64,000 bases of DNA from Desulfatitalea tepidiphila (GCF_001293685.1 NZ_BCAG01000001.1:62001-126000); one strand, 5' to 3'. Counted from the first letter of the stretch, positions 1 to 8,897 are shown. Program-made: numbers and translations. The notes: generated by a model not told the origin, from the sequence alone.

Positions 1-596
1 CAACCCGGCACGCATAGAAAGAGTACATCACAGGTGTGCCCCGCCATTTCGGCGTCAATGAAATTGGCGCTGCCCACATGGATGAAGGTTTTGCCCTGGA
101 TGGCGAGTTTGGGGGCGAATACCGTTCCCACGCGATAGCCGCTGGCTTTCATGGGCAGGCAACTGTCAGCCCCAATTTCTCCCGGAAAGGGTACCTTTCC
201 CATCGCCACGAGACCATGGGCCGATGGCACCATGGTGACCGCCGTATTCTCTCCCAACGGCACCGTTTCCCTTCCGGAACAGACCTGCACCCGATTCGGC
301 AGGCCGTTGATTTCCATCAACGTGTTCAACGAGGCGCTGCCCACCACCGTGCAGTCGCAATGACCGGCGATATAAGGCACATCCAGAGCATGGTCCGAAT
401 GGGTGTGGCTCACGATAATCGCATCGATCTGTTTCATATCGGGCAGATGGGTGGAGATGGCCGCCTCGTTCGGAACAATGACGCGGGTCAGGGTATGAAA
501 AATGCCCACCCGTGTGTGATAGGGGTCGATGAGGATGGTATGTTGGCCGGTTTCAAATTGGAGACCGGCGGCACCGGTCCAGGTCACTCGGATCAT
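1..596 (-). CDS. MBL-fold metal-dependent hydrolase (3' end outside window)
   Basis: The reverse strand reads without a stop from an ATG at 596 to the window edge, giving 198 residues. The metallo-beta-lactamase zinc motif HTHSDH is visible at about residue 65, after an IVS strand, as in the UlaG/YycJ-like branch of L-ascorbate lactonase-type hydrolases. A good Shine-Dalgarno (AGGAG) lies 9 bases before the ATG, which supports this start. The overlapping plus-strand reading frame is a shadow. The family hydrolyses lactones, phosphodiesters or similar substrates with two bound metals in the cytoplasm. The substrate cannot be read from the sequence. The C-terminal part with the remaining metal ligands lies outside the window. 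Confidence 0.8.
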   Translation of the reverse strand, partial: MIRVTWTGAAGLQFETGQHTILIDPYHTRVGIFHTLTRVIVPNEAAISTHLPDMKQIDAIIVSHTHSDHALDVPYIAGHCDCTVVGSASLNTLMEINGLPNRVQVCSGRETVPLGENTAVTMVPSAHGLVAMGKVPFPGEIGADSCLPMKASGYRVGTVFAPKLAIQGKTFIHVGSANFIDAEMAGHTCDVLFLCVPG

Positions 597-830
597 CGGG
601 ACACTCCTGGCAACGATTTTTTACATGGCCATCGAGGGCCAGCATGAACGGGCACATTTGCAGATAATGGGATCAGCTTCAACAGGAAACGCCGATGGTG
701 GTGCCAGTGCCGGAAGGGTGCGGCGCTAATAAAATGATTCAAGGATCACCACAAAGGGCCGATATTACCAAAATAAGGCCCGAGGCAGTCATCTACAGGG
801 GCGGACAGAAGACGGATGCAAGGACGCCGT

Positions 831-1277
831 ATGAAGATTACACTGGAGGATCTGGCACCCTTCAAGGAGATATGTCGTAAAATATGCCTTAATATCCCGG
901 CAGGTTATGCCTGGGGATGGGATGACAAACGACATATGGCCATGGTCGTTCTCGAAGGCGAGGATGCCGAGCTTGTTTTTTTTCCCCTGTTCAAAGAGTT
1001 CCGCCATCATTGGAATTTTACTTCCACTCCGCCCGAAAACGCCTCGATCATCGAGTGGGTCGACAGCCAATTCGGGCTCATGCCCGGTCAGGTGCTGTTC
1101 ACTACCTATGCCCTGCACAACCTGGTTCTCTGTGTGGCTTGGTGGCCGTGGGGTGAAGATCAGAAAGTCTCCATGCGAGTCGGACTGATTCCCGTGAATA
1201 AAGCGCGGTTGCGCGATGGCGTGGTCGATCAGTGCCTCCGGTGCTGGTTGCAGATATCCATGCCGGACAACATCTGA
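831..1277 (+). CDS. hypothetical protein, 148 aa
   Basis: The protein starts MKITLEDL and ends near SMPDNI. The ATG at 831 is preferred to an in-frame ATG at 816 because AAGGA lies a suitable distance before 831. The product is soluble, with no signal peptide or transmembrane segment, and is rich in Trp in its middle (CVAWWPWG). I do not recognise a family. It lies between a divergent MBL-fold gene and an MFS transporter, with 158 bases before the transporter, so it is probably a single-gene unit. Confidence 0.55.
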   Translation: MKITLEDLAPFKEICRKICLNIPAGYAWGWDDKRHMAMVVLEGEDAELVFFPLFKEFRHHWNFTSTPPENASIIEWVDSQFGLMPGQVLFTTYALHNLVLCVAWWPWGEDQKVSMRVGLIPVNKARLRDGVVDQCLRCWLQISMPDNI

Positions 1278-1435
1278 ATCCCTTTTCCTCCCGATTGATA
1301 AATTCGATCGGTAAAACCGGTTGACGCCCCACAGGACGGTCCCTATAGTGCCGCCACTGATGCCGGGATCGCGCTGGACAGCCCCGTCATGGCATAAAAA
1401 TCCCCATTTTAAATAAGGATGGGTTTAACTTCGTG

Positions 1436-2590
1436 ATGCCTTCCGCAAAAGCCAATATCAAGATACTGGCCGCCCTGACCCTGGTGCACTTCACGGGTGA
1501 TTTCTACAGTTCGTTCACCACGCCCCTGTTTCCTCTTTTTGTTGAGAAGATGGGACTTTCCATGACCGCTGTGGGCGTCATCGCCGGTGTCAACCGGTTG
1601 CTGGCCTTTATCGTGCAGCCGTTTATCGGGTACATGGCCGACCGCTATCCGACCCGAGGGTACCTACTCACCGGCCTGATCATGACGGTCGTGTTCATTC
1701 CCCTTTCGGGGATCTCCATTGGTTTCTGGTCGCTTCTCGTGGTCGTTGCGCTCGGTTCCGTGGGTTCGTCCATGTTCCATCCGCCGGTCACCGGCATGGT
1801 GCCGCTGTATTCGGGACGCAATCCCGGGTTCGCCATGTCGGTATTCAACACCGGTGGCACGCTGGCCTTCGGGATCGGGCCGCTCTTCATCACCTGGTTT
1901 GCCACTCGCTTCGGCCTGACGGCGGTGCCCTACACCATGCTGCTGGGTTTGATGGTGGTGGTCTATCTGTTTGCCGTCGTTCCGGTGCCCCAAAGCGAAG
2001 GGATGCGTTCCCTGGGGTTTGTCGGATCGATCAAGGAGAGCCTCGGTTCGGCCTGGAAAACGGTGGGATTGATCTGGATGGTGATGGTGCTGCGTGCCAT
2101 CGTCGGGCAGTCCTTCATGACCTTCATGCCGGTCTATTATGTCCAGAAAGGCTTTTCGGTGGTGTCGGCCGGTCTTCTTTTTTCGCTGTTCACCATGGCC
2201 GGCACCTTCAGTGGTCTGGCCGCCGGGCACCTGGCCGATCGGATGGGGTTTAAAAAGATTTTCATTTTCACGCACGGACTGATGGCACCGGTCCTGTTGC
2301 TGCTGCTTTGCCTCGAAGGCGCATGGGTCTACCTGGGCGTCGTTCTGGCCGGTATCTTCGTCTTGGCCACCATGCCCCTGGGCGTTGCCCTGGCCCAGCA
2401 GTTGGCCCCCAAAGGGCGCTCCATGGTGGCCAGCCTGATGATGGGATTTGCCTTCGGCCTGGGTGGTATCGTATCGCCCCTGGTGGGGAAAATGGCCGAT
2501 CTCTACTCCATTCACGCCACCTTGACGGCCCTGGCGCTGGTGCCCCTGCTGACGTTGCCCCTGATCATGGGGTTCCCGCGAAACAAGTAA
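1436..2590 (+). CDS. MFS transporter, fosmidomycin-resistance (Fsr)-like
   Basis: A 384-residue inner-membrane protein with about twelve hydrophobic segments in two six-helix halves and the MFS loop motif near residue 65 (GYMADRYPTRG). The segment GSVGSSMFHPPVTGM after helix 4 resembles the G-S-x-x-FHP signature of the Fsr/FosR drug-exporter branch. The expected role is proton-driven export of a small molecule, with the substrate unknown. The start is ambiguous: GTG at 1433 is directly followed by ATG at 1436, and I chose the ATG. The Shine-Dalgarno is weak and distant. Confidence 0.8.
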   Translation: MPSAKANIKILAALTLVHFTGDFYSSFTTPLFPLFVEKMGLSMTAVGVIAGVNRLLAFIVQPFIGYMADRYPTRGYLLTGLIMTVVFIPLSGISIGFWSLLVVVALGSVGSSMFHPPVTGMVPLYSGRNPGFAMSVFNTGGTLAFGIGPLFITWFATRFGLTAVPYTMLLGLMVVVYLFAVVPVPQSEGMRSLGFVGSIKESLGSAWKTVGLIWMVMVLRAIVGQSFMTFMPVYYVQKGFSVVSAGLLFSLFTMAGTFSGLAAGHLADRMGFKKIFIFTHGLMAPVLLLLLCLEGAWVYLGVVLAGIFVLATMPLGVALAQQLAPKGRSMVASLMMGFAFGLGGIVSPLVGKMADLYSIHATLTALALVPLLTLPLIMGFPRNK

Positions 2591-2600
2591 TGCTCGAACA

Positions 2601-2716
2601 GTGTCCATCCACTAATGGCCAATTGGCCCGATTTCGGTGTTGCGCGGAAAATTTGATCTTAGCCATATCGACCATATGCCTGCGGTTCAAATTTCCATGC
2701 GCCTTGGACTTGACCA
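2601..2716 (+). repeat. Family A repeat, truncated copy (A3)
   Basis: The first 116 bases match the left part of the 141-bp family A element at 54143-54283: degenerate end GTGTCCATCCAC, then CCAATTGGCCCGAT, then the central CCATATGCCTGCGGTT. The match stops at the GACC before the other inverted end. The truncation point lies about 20 bases before the 3' end of the response-regulator gene. It has no coding capacity. Confidence 0.7.
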
Positions 2717-2735
2717 TCGGAAGATAAATTTTTCG

Positions 2736-3347
2736 TTATCGCCGGGAGTGGTCCAGTTCGGGATAGAGCACCCTGGCACACTCGGGGCAGATGCTGTGGG
2801 AAAAGTCCGCTTCCGAATGCTCATGGATATACACTTCAATGGGCTGCCACCGCCCCTCCTCGTTGCGGATTTTTTTACAGGAAGCGCAAATCGGTAACAA
2901 TCCGCTGAGCCGTTTGACTTCATTCAGCGCCTTTTCAAGGTCGGCGATCAATCGTTCGCGCTCTTTGGTGGCGCGGTATTTGATCAGTGCGATTTCGATC
3001 GTATAGCGCAGCTCGGCATTGTCGTAGGGCTTGAGTATATAGCCATAGGCATTGGCGTTGACGGCGCGTTCCAGCAAGACCTGATCGCTCAAGCAGGTGA
3101 CAAAAACGATGGGGATGTCTTTTTGATTGTGAATCAATTCAGCGGCCTCGACCCCGTTCATGTCGCCTTCCAGCAGAATGTCCATCAATATGAGGTCCGG
3201 GGATTGCTCGACAGCCATGCGAACCGCCGCTGGGCCTGTTCGTGCGATATCGCACACATGGTAGCCAAAGGAGCTCAAACGCGCTTCCAATACGGTTGCC
3301 ACATGGGTATCGTCTTCAACCACGAGAATGTTGGCCGGTAGGGTCAT
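2736..3347 (-). CDS. response regulator with receiver domain and C-terminal Cys motif
   Basis: 203 residues from the ATG at 3347, preceded by AAGGAA. The N-terminal receiver domain (about residues 6-120) has the acidic pair EDD, the phospho-acceptor Asp in LILMDILL, the Thr of VFVTC and the KPY lysine. A coiled-coil linker follows (ATKERERLIADLEKALNEV). The end carries CASCKKIRNEEG and later CPEC, a tail often found on response regulators in this phylum, possibly a zinc-binding module. There is no DNA-binding output domain, so signalling is likely by protein contact. No partner kinase is adjacent. An upstream in-frame start at 3410 exists but is less likely. Confidence 0.85.
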   Translation of the reverse strand: MTLPANILVVEDDTHVATVLEARLSSFGYHVCDIARTGPAAVRMAVEQSPDLILMDILLEGDMNGVEAAELIHNQKDIPIVFVTCLSDQVLLERAVNANAYGYILKPYDNAELRYTIEIALIKYRATKERERLIADLEKALNEVKRLSGLLPICASCKKIRNEEGRWQPIEVYIHEHSEADFSHSICPECARVLYPELDHSRR

Positions 3348-3751
3348 CGTATCATTCCTTTTACGGCGTCCATCGATCAAGGGGTGCACTTTTGATGACA
3401 CTGGATGCAAAAATTTCTCCTTCCGGGATGAATCGCCTCATTTCTTGGGACCACTTGGATCATCCGTCGTTTGTGTCAACAGCGGGGGATGAATTCAAAT
3501 ATCCTGGTGTTACAAGTTGTTGCGCATCGTTTGGCGAGCGGCGGTACAGGCGCGAAAGTGGACTCGAATATCCAGACGAGCGATCGGCACTATGGAATAT
3601 TGCAATTGGCTTGCCAGGGCATGGAGGCGTGATCACTTCCGTTCACTGAATTGGGAACGACGGCATGCAGTGACGTTATGTTTAGGAAGGAAAACCGTGG
3701 GCCAGCGGAATTGGCGGGAATTGAAGCCAGGCGCTTGCTTCGAGGATCTCG
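3348..3751. other. 404-base intergenic stretch, nothing recognised
   Basis: Between the divergently placed 5' end of the response regulator and the 3' end of the NYN gene there is no convincing open frame on either strand, no inverted repeat with a T-run, and no match to the two short repeat families found elsewhere in the window. Confidence 0.5.
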
Positions 3752-4570
3752 CTACTCGTCTTCCTGATGGAAACGTTTGATGATATACCCGCCCGACTTT
3801 TCATCGGGTTCCAGCTCCATCAAGTCCCTGGCGGCCGCCTCTTCGAGCAGGCGTTTGAACGAGCGAAAGCCATAGTAGGACTCGTTGAAACCCGGACGCC
3901 GGCGCTTGAGAGTCTGTTTCACCATGGAGCCCCAGATCTTCTCTTCCGAGCCGCGCTCCTCGGCCAGGGCCTCGAGGGTTTCCATGATCAGATCCAGCGC
4001 CTCCTGGGTACGCTCTTCGGCGTCCTTTTCGGGCACGCTGCTCTTGGTTCCCTGACGTGCCGCTTTGCGGGTCGACTTTTTGCGTGCCTTCTTTTTGCGC
4101 ACCAGGTCGTCGTAATAGATAAACTCGTCGCAGTTGGCGATCAATAGATCGGAACTGGAGTTTTTAACCCCCACACCGATGACGATCTTATTGTTTTCGC
4201 GCAGCTTGCTCACCAGCGGTGAAAAGTCGGAGTCCCCGCTGATGATGACAAAGGTATCCAGGTGGGATTTGGTGTAGCACAGGTCCAGGGCATCGACCAC
4301 CATGCGGATATCGGCCGAGTTTTTGCCCGATTGACGCACGTGGGGAATTTCGATCAGCTCGAATGCCGCCTCGTGCATGGCCGCCTTGAAGTCTTTGTAC
4401 CGTTCCCAGTCGCAGTAGGCTTTCTTGACCACGATGCTGCCCTTGAGCAGGAGACGTTCGAGCACTTTGGCGATATCGAAGGCGTCGTAGCGTGCTTCTT
4501 TGACGCCCAGGGCTACGTTTTCAAAGTCGCAAAAGACGGCGATATTTTCGGTTTCGGTGGTCTTGTCCAT
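3752..4570 (-). CDS. NYN (LabA/DUF88) domain protein with C-terminal OST-HTH/LOTUS-like region
   Basis: 272 residues. The NYN nuclease fold covers about residues 9-150, with conserved acidic residues in FCDFENV, SADIRMVVDA and ISGDSDF that form the metal site of PIN-like RNases. A Lys/Arg-rich linker (about 155-175) leads to a winged-helix-like end (about 195-265) similar to OST-HTH/LOTUS RNA-binding domains. The likely role is RNA cleavage or RNA-linked regulation in the cytoplasm, with the target unknown. A GGGAG stretch precedes the ATG. It is a stand-alone gene. Confidence 0.85.
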   Translation of the reverse strand: MDKTTETENIAVFCDFENVALGVKEARYDAFDIAKVLERLLLKGSIVVKKAYCDWERYKDFKAAMHEAAFELIEIPHVRQSGKNSADIRMVVDALDLCYTKSHLDTFVIISGDSDFSPLVSKLRENNKIVIGVGVKNSSSDLLIANCDEFIYYDDLVRKKKARKKSTRKAARQGTKSSVPEKDAEERTQEALDLIMETLEALAEERGSEEKIWGSMVKQTLKRRRPGFNESYYGFRSFKRLLEEAAARDLMELEPDEKSGGYIIKRFHQEDE

Positions 4571-4688
4571 ACGCGCTCCCAGTGGGGTTGTTGCCGTTTT
4601 AACGGATAGCGGTAAAAGTGGCGACTCTGACTCTATTTAGCCCAACTCCCTGGATCGGCTCAAGACAAAAGCAGTGGCGTCAATGGGG

Positions 4689-5438
4689 TCAAGGATAGAG
4701 GTGTCCCAGAAAATAGTTCATCTGTTTGTACCACCATGGCCAGTCGTGATTCACATCGTGGCCCCAGATGTCGATCCAGGCCGGAATGCCCTTTTCCCGG
4801 CAGATGCTTTCCAGATGGCGGGTGTCCGCCAGCGCCTCCTCGTCCCAGGCGCCTTGTCCGGCGCATACCACGATGGTGCGTTGCCGGTATTGCTCGAGGA
4901 TGTACCCATCGACCAAACCGGCCAGGTAGGTGAGCGGGGAATTGAAATAGACCGCCGGCAGGTCGTCCGATCCCAGCCCGAATTCCGCGCGGTCGAGACG
5001 GTAGAGGCCGCTCAGGGCGACGGTGCCCTGGAACAGGTCCGGATGCTTGAAAAAGAAATTGAGGGCATGATAGGCGCCCATGCTGCACCCGTTGGTCATG
5101 GGGCGTGCTTCGGGTTGATGGCAATGCGCCCGCACGAACGGCACCACTTCGCCGGTGACATAGCGGTCGTAATCCTCGTGGCGCGCGTTGCGGTGCGCCG
5201 GGGGGACGGAAAAGTCGTACCAGGAGTCGCTGTCGATGCTGTCCACGCAAAAGAGTTTGATGCGACCGCCGTCGATAACGGAGGCGATGGCCGCCACCAT
5301 GCCCATCCCTTCGTAGTCGAAATAGCGGCCCCGGGAACAGGGGAAGACGATGAAGGGATCGCCCCAGTGGCCGTAGACCTTCAGGGACATATCGCGTCCC
5401 AGGGCTGGGCTGTGCCATGCATGTTCTTCGATGTGCAT
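4689..5438 (-). CDS. putative esterase, alpha/beta hydrolase fold
   Basis: 249 residues without a signal peptide. The nucleophile elbow GCSMG puts Ser at about 119, an Asp is likely near FQGTVAL, and the C-terminal GHDVNHDWPWW carries the His, as in the esterase D/putative esterase family. It lies 16 bases after the upstream ATP-grasp gene on the same strand, so the two are probably co-transcribed. The pairing suggests one joins and the other opens an ester, thioester or amide on the same small molecule. Substrate unknown. Confidence 0.75.
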   Translation of the reverse strand: MHIEEHAWHSPALGRDMSLKVYGHWGDPFIVFPCSRGRYFDYEGMGMVAAIASVIDGGRIKLFCVDSIDSDSWYDFSVPPAHRNARHEDYDRYVTGEVVPFVRAHCHQPEARPMTNGCSMGAYHALNFFFKHPDLFQGTVALSGLYRLDRAEFGLGSDDLPAVYFNSPLTYLAGLVDGYILEQYRQRTIVVCAGQGAWDEEALADTRHLESICREKGIPAWIDIWGHDVNHDWPWWYKQMNYFLGHLYP

Positions 5439-5454
5439 TTGAGCTCCTGCTTGA

Positions 5455-6612
5455 CTATGTCGCGTGGATAAAGGCCGTGATCTCTTCTATATCTTCGGTG
5501 CGCGGTGATCTGAAGATATAGCCCACGTCGCCCAGCGCACTGCTGAAGACGCCGGGTACGCTGGCTACCTGCACTATTTGAGGGCCGTATCGCGAGACGA
5601 TCTCATCGTGATGGTGGCGGTATGAAATGCTGTTTTTCCGGCTGGCGTAACAGCAGTGGTACTTGCGGGAATACTCCAGATCGGTTTTTCCGTGAACCAG
5701 AAGCCGGGCCCAAGTGCGGTAGATGTCGATGTCGCAGGCGAAGTTGAACATGTCGGTGGTATAGCCGCCCGGCGGACGCATGTTCACCTCCAGCGCCGTA
5801 TATCGATCGGGTCCGGTGCGGAAGAATTCGAAATGAAAGAAACGCTCGCGCACCGCGAAGCTTTGCACGCACCGCCGCCCCAGCCGCTCCAGTTCCGGCG
5901 GGATCTCGCGCAGCGAATGATAGCTGACGTGGCGCGCCTCGTTTACGGTTTCCATGATGCCCTGGCTGTAAGTGTGCGCCGTGTAGAACAGCAGGTTACC
6001 CTGGCGGTCGGCCAGTCCGTCGAATGAGTAGATGGTGCCGTGCACAAAGGCCTCCATGATGTATTGGACCGGCGGTTTGTTCCGGAAGAAGGCGGTCAGG
6101 TCCGCATCGTTGTCCAGGCGGAAGGTGTCCAACGCGCCGACGCCGGCATCGGGTTTGGCCACCACCGGGTAACCGGTCTGGGCGATCAGGGCGCGGGCAT
6201 CCTGAATATCTTCCACCACCCGGCCGGCGGCGACCGTCACGCCGGCGGCGCGAAACCGTTCTTTCATCAAAGACTTGCGACGGATGGTGCCGATCTGGTC
6301 ACCACGGATGCCGAAGATGTTGAAGTCGTCGCGAATACGCGCTTCGGTATCCAGCCAATACTCGTTGAGGGATTCGAAACGGTCCAGCTTGCCATACTTG
6401 TGGGTAAAATAGCCGCAGGCACGCACCAGGGCGTCGTAGTCGTTCATGTCGTCGACCCGGTAGTACTCGGTCAAGGCCTGGCGGACCTCTGGCGCCAGCT
6501 GGTCCCAGGGGGTGTCGGCGATGCCCAGCACATGGGCCCCCTCGGTTTTAAGGGCCTGGCAAAAAAGGTAGTATTGGGGTGGAAACTGGGGGGAGAGGTA
6601 AACGACATTCAT
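5455..6612 (-). CDS. ATP-grasp ligase, carbamoyl-phosphate synthase-like
   Basis: 385 residues. A pre-ATP-grasp Rossmann-like region (1-110) is followed by the ATP-grasp fold (about 115-330) with the nucleotide lysine in VVAKPDAGVG, the acidic IMEAFVHG segment, and the metal-binding LEVNMRPPGG. Such enzymes activate a carboxylate as an acyl phosphate and couple it to an amine or thiol. It heads a two-gene unit with the esterase at 4689-5438. A RimK-like and a GCS2 ligase occur elsewhere in the window but are not linked to it. The exact substrate cannot be read from the sequence. Confidence 0.8.
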   Translation of the reverse strand: MNVVYLSPQFPPQYYLFCQALKTEGAHVLGIADTPWDQLAPEVRQALTEYYRVDDMNDYDALVRACGYFTHKYGKLDRFESLNEYWLDTEARIRDDFNIFGIRGDQIGTIRRKSLMKERFRAAGVTVAAGRVVEDIQDARALIAQTGYPVVAKPDAGVGALDTFRLDNDADLTAFFRNKPPVQYIMEAFVHGTIYSFDGLADRQGNLLFYTAHTYSQGIMETVNEARHVSYHSLREIPPELERLGRRCVQSFAVRERFFHFEFFRTGPDRYTALEVNMRPPGGYTTDMFNFACDIDIYRTWARLLVHGKTDLEYSRKYHCCYASRKNSISYRHHHDEIVSRYGPQIVQVASVPGVFSSALGDVGYIFRSPRTEDIEEITAFIHAT

Positions 6613-6742
6613 AATCGCGGCTCCGGTTCGGGAAGATAGGGTTGTTCACGGGCTGACGGACGGGTCGTTTAAGTCGCCGTCGGGCTGGCCCATGGCCAAT
6701 GCTTTGCCATTCAAGCGAGGTGCGTCCGGATGAGGTTCAAAT

Positions 6743-6783
6743 CACCCCGGCCCTATCAGTTTCTCGAAGAAGGGGCCGGGGTG
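6743..6783 (-). terminator. strong stem-loop after the cyclophilin gene
   Basis: CACCCCGGCCC at 6743-6753 is an exact reverse complement of GGGCCGGGGTG at 6773-6783, giving an 11-bp stem and a 19-base loop. It lies 43 bases past the stop codon of the cyclophilin gene. There is no clear T-run, so it may be a transcript-end or stability structure rather than a classic intrinsic terminator. Confidence 0.45.
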
Positions 6784-6825
6784 CCAGGAGAGCTGTGCGT
6801 GCAATAGGAAAGGCGGAGAGCGGGA

Positions 6826-7332
6826 CTATTCCGGCAGGCTGTCGACCTCCTCGGCCTTGATGATTTCGATCGGCGTTTTGGGCACATCGTCATGCATGCC
6901 GGCCCGCCCGGTGGCGACTCCCTTGATTTTGTTGACTACCGCGTGACCCTTGGCCACCTTACCAAAGACCGCGTAGCCCCAGCCGCGCTCGTTTTTGGCG
7001 GTATGGTTGAGAAAGTCGTTCTTTTTCACGTTGATGAAGAACTGCGCGGTGGCACTGTGCGGATCCATGGTGCGCGCCATGGCCACCGTGTAGGGATCAT
7101 TGGTCAGGCCGTTGTCGGCCTCGTTCTCGATGGGCGCACCGGTCGGTTTTTCCGACATGTTGGCGGTCATGCCGCCGCCCTGGATCATGAATCCGTCGAT
7201 CACCCGGTGAAAGATGGTCCCGTCGTAATGGCCCGCTTTCACATATGAGAGGAAGTTGGCTACCGTTTGAGGGGCCTTTTCCGCGTTCAATTCCAAAAAG
7301 ATGTCGCCCATGCTGGTTTCTAGTCTAACCAC
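6826..7332 (-). CDS. peptidylprolyl isomerase, cyclophilin type
   Basis: 168 residues from a GTG start at 7332, with AAAGGAA about 7 bases upstream. It shows the cyclophilin core: [14 protein letters not shown] with the catalytic Arg and Phe, then [10 protein letters not shown] and the GYAVFGKV segment. It has no signal peptide, so it is a cytoplasmic proline cis-trans isomerase assisting protein folding (PpiB type). It is a single-gene unit. A later in-frame ATG after seven residues is possible but would remove the first strand. Confidence 0.92.
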   Translation of the reverse strand: MVRLETSMGDIFLELNAEKAPQTVANFLSYVKAGHYDGTIFHRVIDGFMIQGGGMTANMSEKPTGAPIENEADNGLTNDPYTVAMARTMDPHSATAQFFINVKKNDFLNHTAKNERGWGYAVFGKVAKGHAVVNKIKGVATGRAGMHDDVPKTPIEIIKAEEVDSLPE

Positions 7333-7647
7333 TGTTGTTTCCTTTCTTTATAGATCAGCCGTCCGAAACGAAGGCGCGGGGCATTATTGAAAGCCCGCAC
7401 CCGGAATTTCCGGCCCGCCGGATGAAATGACAACGCCAATATGCGTATCGTTGGCGCCCATGGCAAGTCCTCGTATCGTCGGTTTTATACATCAAACCGG
7501 CGAAAAATGCCATGAATGATCCCTGTCGTTCGCGCCGGTGGTTTGATCTTTTTCATGGCACCCTGTATATCCCTGAATCGATGCGGCGTCTCGGCGCCAC
7601 CCTTACCGGCAGCCGCACGAACACGTTCTGGAAGTGTATTTGAAACC
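7333..7647. other. 315-base intergenic stretch between divergent genes
   Basis: This holds the promoters of the divergent cyclophilin and methyltransferase genes. No exact sigma-70 pair, riboswitch or repeat was identified. A 43-codon frame at 7512-7643 is discussed among the rejected items. Confidence 0.4.
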
Positions 7648-8460
7648 ATGATCATCATCGCCGACAACCTGCATGTCATGCAGCCGCTGTTTGCCCGGGC
7701 ATTGACCTCCCTGGACCCGGTCCCTGTGCGGGCCATGGTAGAGGCGTGCCTGCAAAACGACGCCCAGGGGCTGGACCTCAATCCGGGTCCCCTGCGCAAA
7801 CACCCGGAAGCGGCCATGGTCTTTCTGGTCGAAACCGTCCAGGCCATGACCGATTTGCCGCTGTTGCTCGACACGACCAATCCCGCGGCCATGGCCGCCG
7901 GCCTGGCCGCCTGTCGGGGCCGGGCCATGGTCAACGGGGTCTCTCTGGAGCCGGCCAAACTCGAACGGATTCTGCCTCTGGCCGTGCAGTTCGATGCCGA
8001 CCTGATCGGCTACCTTCTGCACCCCAACAGCCAGGTCCCCATCGACGCGGCCGACATGATGGCCCTGGCCGTTGATCTGTTTCAAGCCGTTACCGATGGC
8101 GGACTCGATCCCCGGCGGTTGATCCTCGATCCGGTCATCGCACCCCTCTCCTGGCAGGACGGTGCGCGTCACAATCGGGCCGTGCTCGAGGTGATCGGTG
8201 CGCTACCCGATCTGTTGGGCACCCCGGTGCGCACCATCGCCGGCATTTCCAATCTCGCATCCGGCGCCATGCCGCTCGATCGCAAGATTTCCCTGGAAAA
8301 GGCGTTCGTACCCATGTTGGCCGCCGTCGGCCTGGACATGGCCCTGGTCAACGTGTGCCATGGGCCGACCGTGGAAACGATCCGGCTCTGCAACGGCCTG
8401 CTGGGTGAAGGGGTCTTTGCCTGGGCGGCATCGGGGCCGGCAACAAGCGGTTCTAACTGA
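7648..8460 (+). CDS. pterin-binding (DHPS/AcsE-like) methyltetrahydrofolate-corrinoid methyltransferase
   Basis: 270 residues from the ATG at 7648. It resembles the pterin-binding TIM-barrel family found in acetogens and sulfate reducers: MIIIADNLHV at the start, LDLNPGP, LPLLLDTTNP, VNGVSLEP and RTIAGISNLASG. This family moves the methyl group of methyl-tetrahydrofolate to a corrinoid protein, as in the Wood-Ljungdahl and methyl-transfer pathways. No corrinoid protein is adjacent. The last five residues and the stop codon come from the inserted family B repeat: the frame ends SGSN-stop inside the repeat end. Rebuilding the empty site gives a slightly longer native tail. Confidence 0.75.
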   Translation: MIIIADNLHVMQPLFARALTSLDPVPVRAMVEACLQNDAQGLDLNPGPLRKHPEAAMVFLVETVQAMTDLPLLLDTTNPAAMAAGLAACRGRAMVNGVSLEPAKLERILPLAVQFDADLIGYLLHPNSQVPIDAADMMALAVDLFQAVTDGGLDPRRLILDPVIAPLSWQDGARHNRAVLEVIGALPDLLGTPVRTIAGISNLASGAMPLDRKISLEKAFVPMLAAVGLDMALVNVCHGPTVETIRLCNGLLGEGVFAWAASGPATSGSN

Positions 8461-8897
8461 ATGCCATTACTGAAATCCGGCCCGGGTGGAACAGGCGGCA
8501 GATGCCACACGCCAAGCGGTCAAGAGCCAGTAAAATGCACGGCGGGCGGCCCAGAAACTCGCTGCGCTCAAACAGTCTGGGCCGCTTGTCCGCCGTTTGC
8601 ATTTAACTGGTTCTAAGACCGCAGGCTCACGTGGCCCTGGCCACCCGCCCCCACCCGGGCCTGCCATTTATGCTGCCATGCGAATATTGTTATCTATTGT
8701 CCGCCCACAAATAGGTAAATTTGGTTGAGATCAAGGCGTGCGAAAAATTTTACAGCAGGCATATAGTTGATATTCCGAGGATAAAATTTTGAGCAGAACG
8801 CAGATATTGGGCAAATTGGCCATTTGTGGATGGGCACTATCTAACATGCACTGGAAAGCATGCCTTGAAGGCGAATCACATTCAGTTAGAACCGCTG
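8447..8897 (+). repeat. Family B MITE-like element, copy B1 (interrupted by A1)
   Basis: The left inverted end TTCTAACTGAATG begins at 8451 and the right end ATTCAGTTAGAA finishes at 8891. With the short extensions shared by other copies the element is 8447-8897, or about 304 bases once the inserted A1 and its 6-base duplication are removed. The flanking 11-mers GCCGGCAACAA and ACCGGCAACCG match at 8 of 11 positions in the same register as other copies. It encodes no transposase. Confidence 0.8.
8697..8837 (-). repeat. Family A MITE-like element, copy A1 (141 bp) nested in B1
   Basis: The ends TTGTCCGCCCACAAAT and ATTTGTGGATGGGCAC are inverted copies of each other. A perfect 6-base direct repeat TATCTA lies at 8691-8696 and 8838-8843. 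The inside matches the copy at 54143-54283 in the opposite orientation over the full 141 bases. It is non-coding. Since it interrupts B1, it inserted later than B1. Confidence 0.85.

Noticed and set aside
36-647. A 203-codon plus-strand frame at the window start.
   Set aside because: The minus strand carries the HxHxDH metal motif and a good ribosome site. The plus frame is its shadow.
7512-7643. A 43-codon frame (starts MNDPCRSRRW) ending 4 bases before the methyltransferase start.
   Set aside because: Its spacing would allow coupling, but it has no ribosome site and no recognisable sequence, so it is not reported as a gene.
8451-8891. The repeat ends TTCTAAC and GTTAGAA look like integron attC core sites (RYYYAAC / GTTRRRY).
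   Set aside because: The first and last bases do not fit (T instead of R, A instead of Y). The copies lie in both orientations, the genes between them are not cassette-like, and 11-bp duplications point to transposition.
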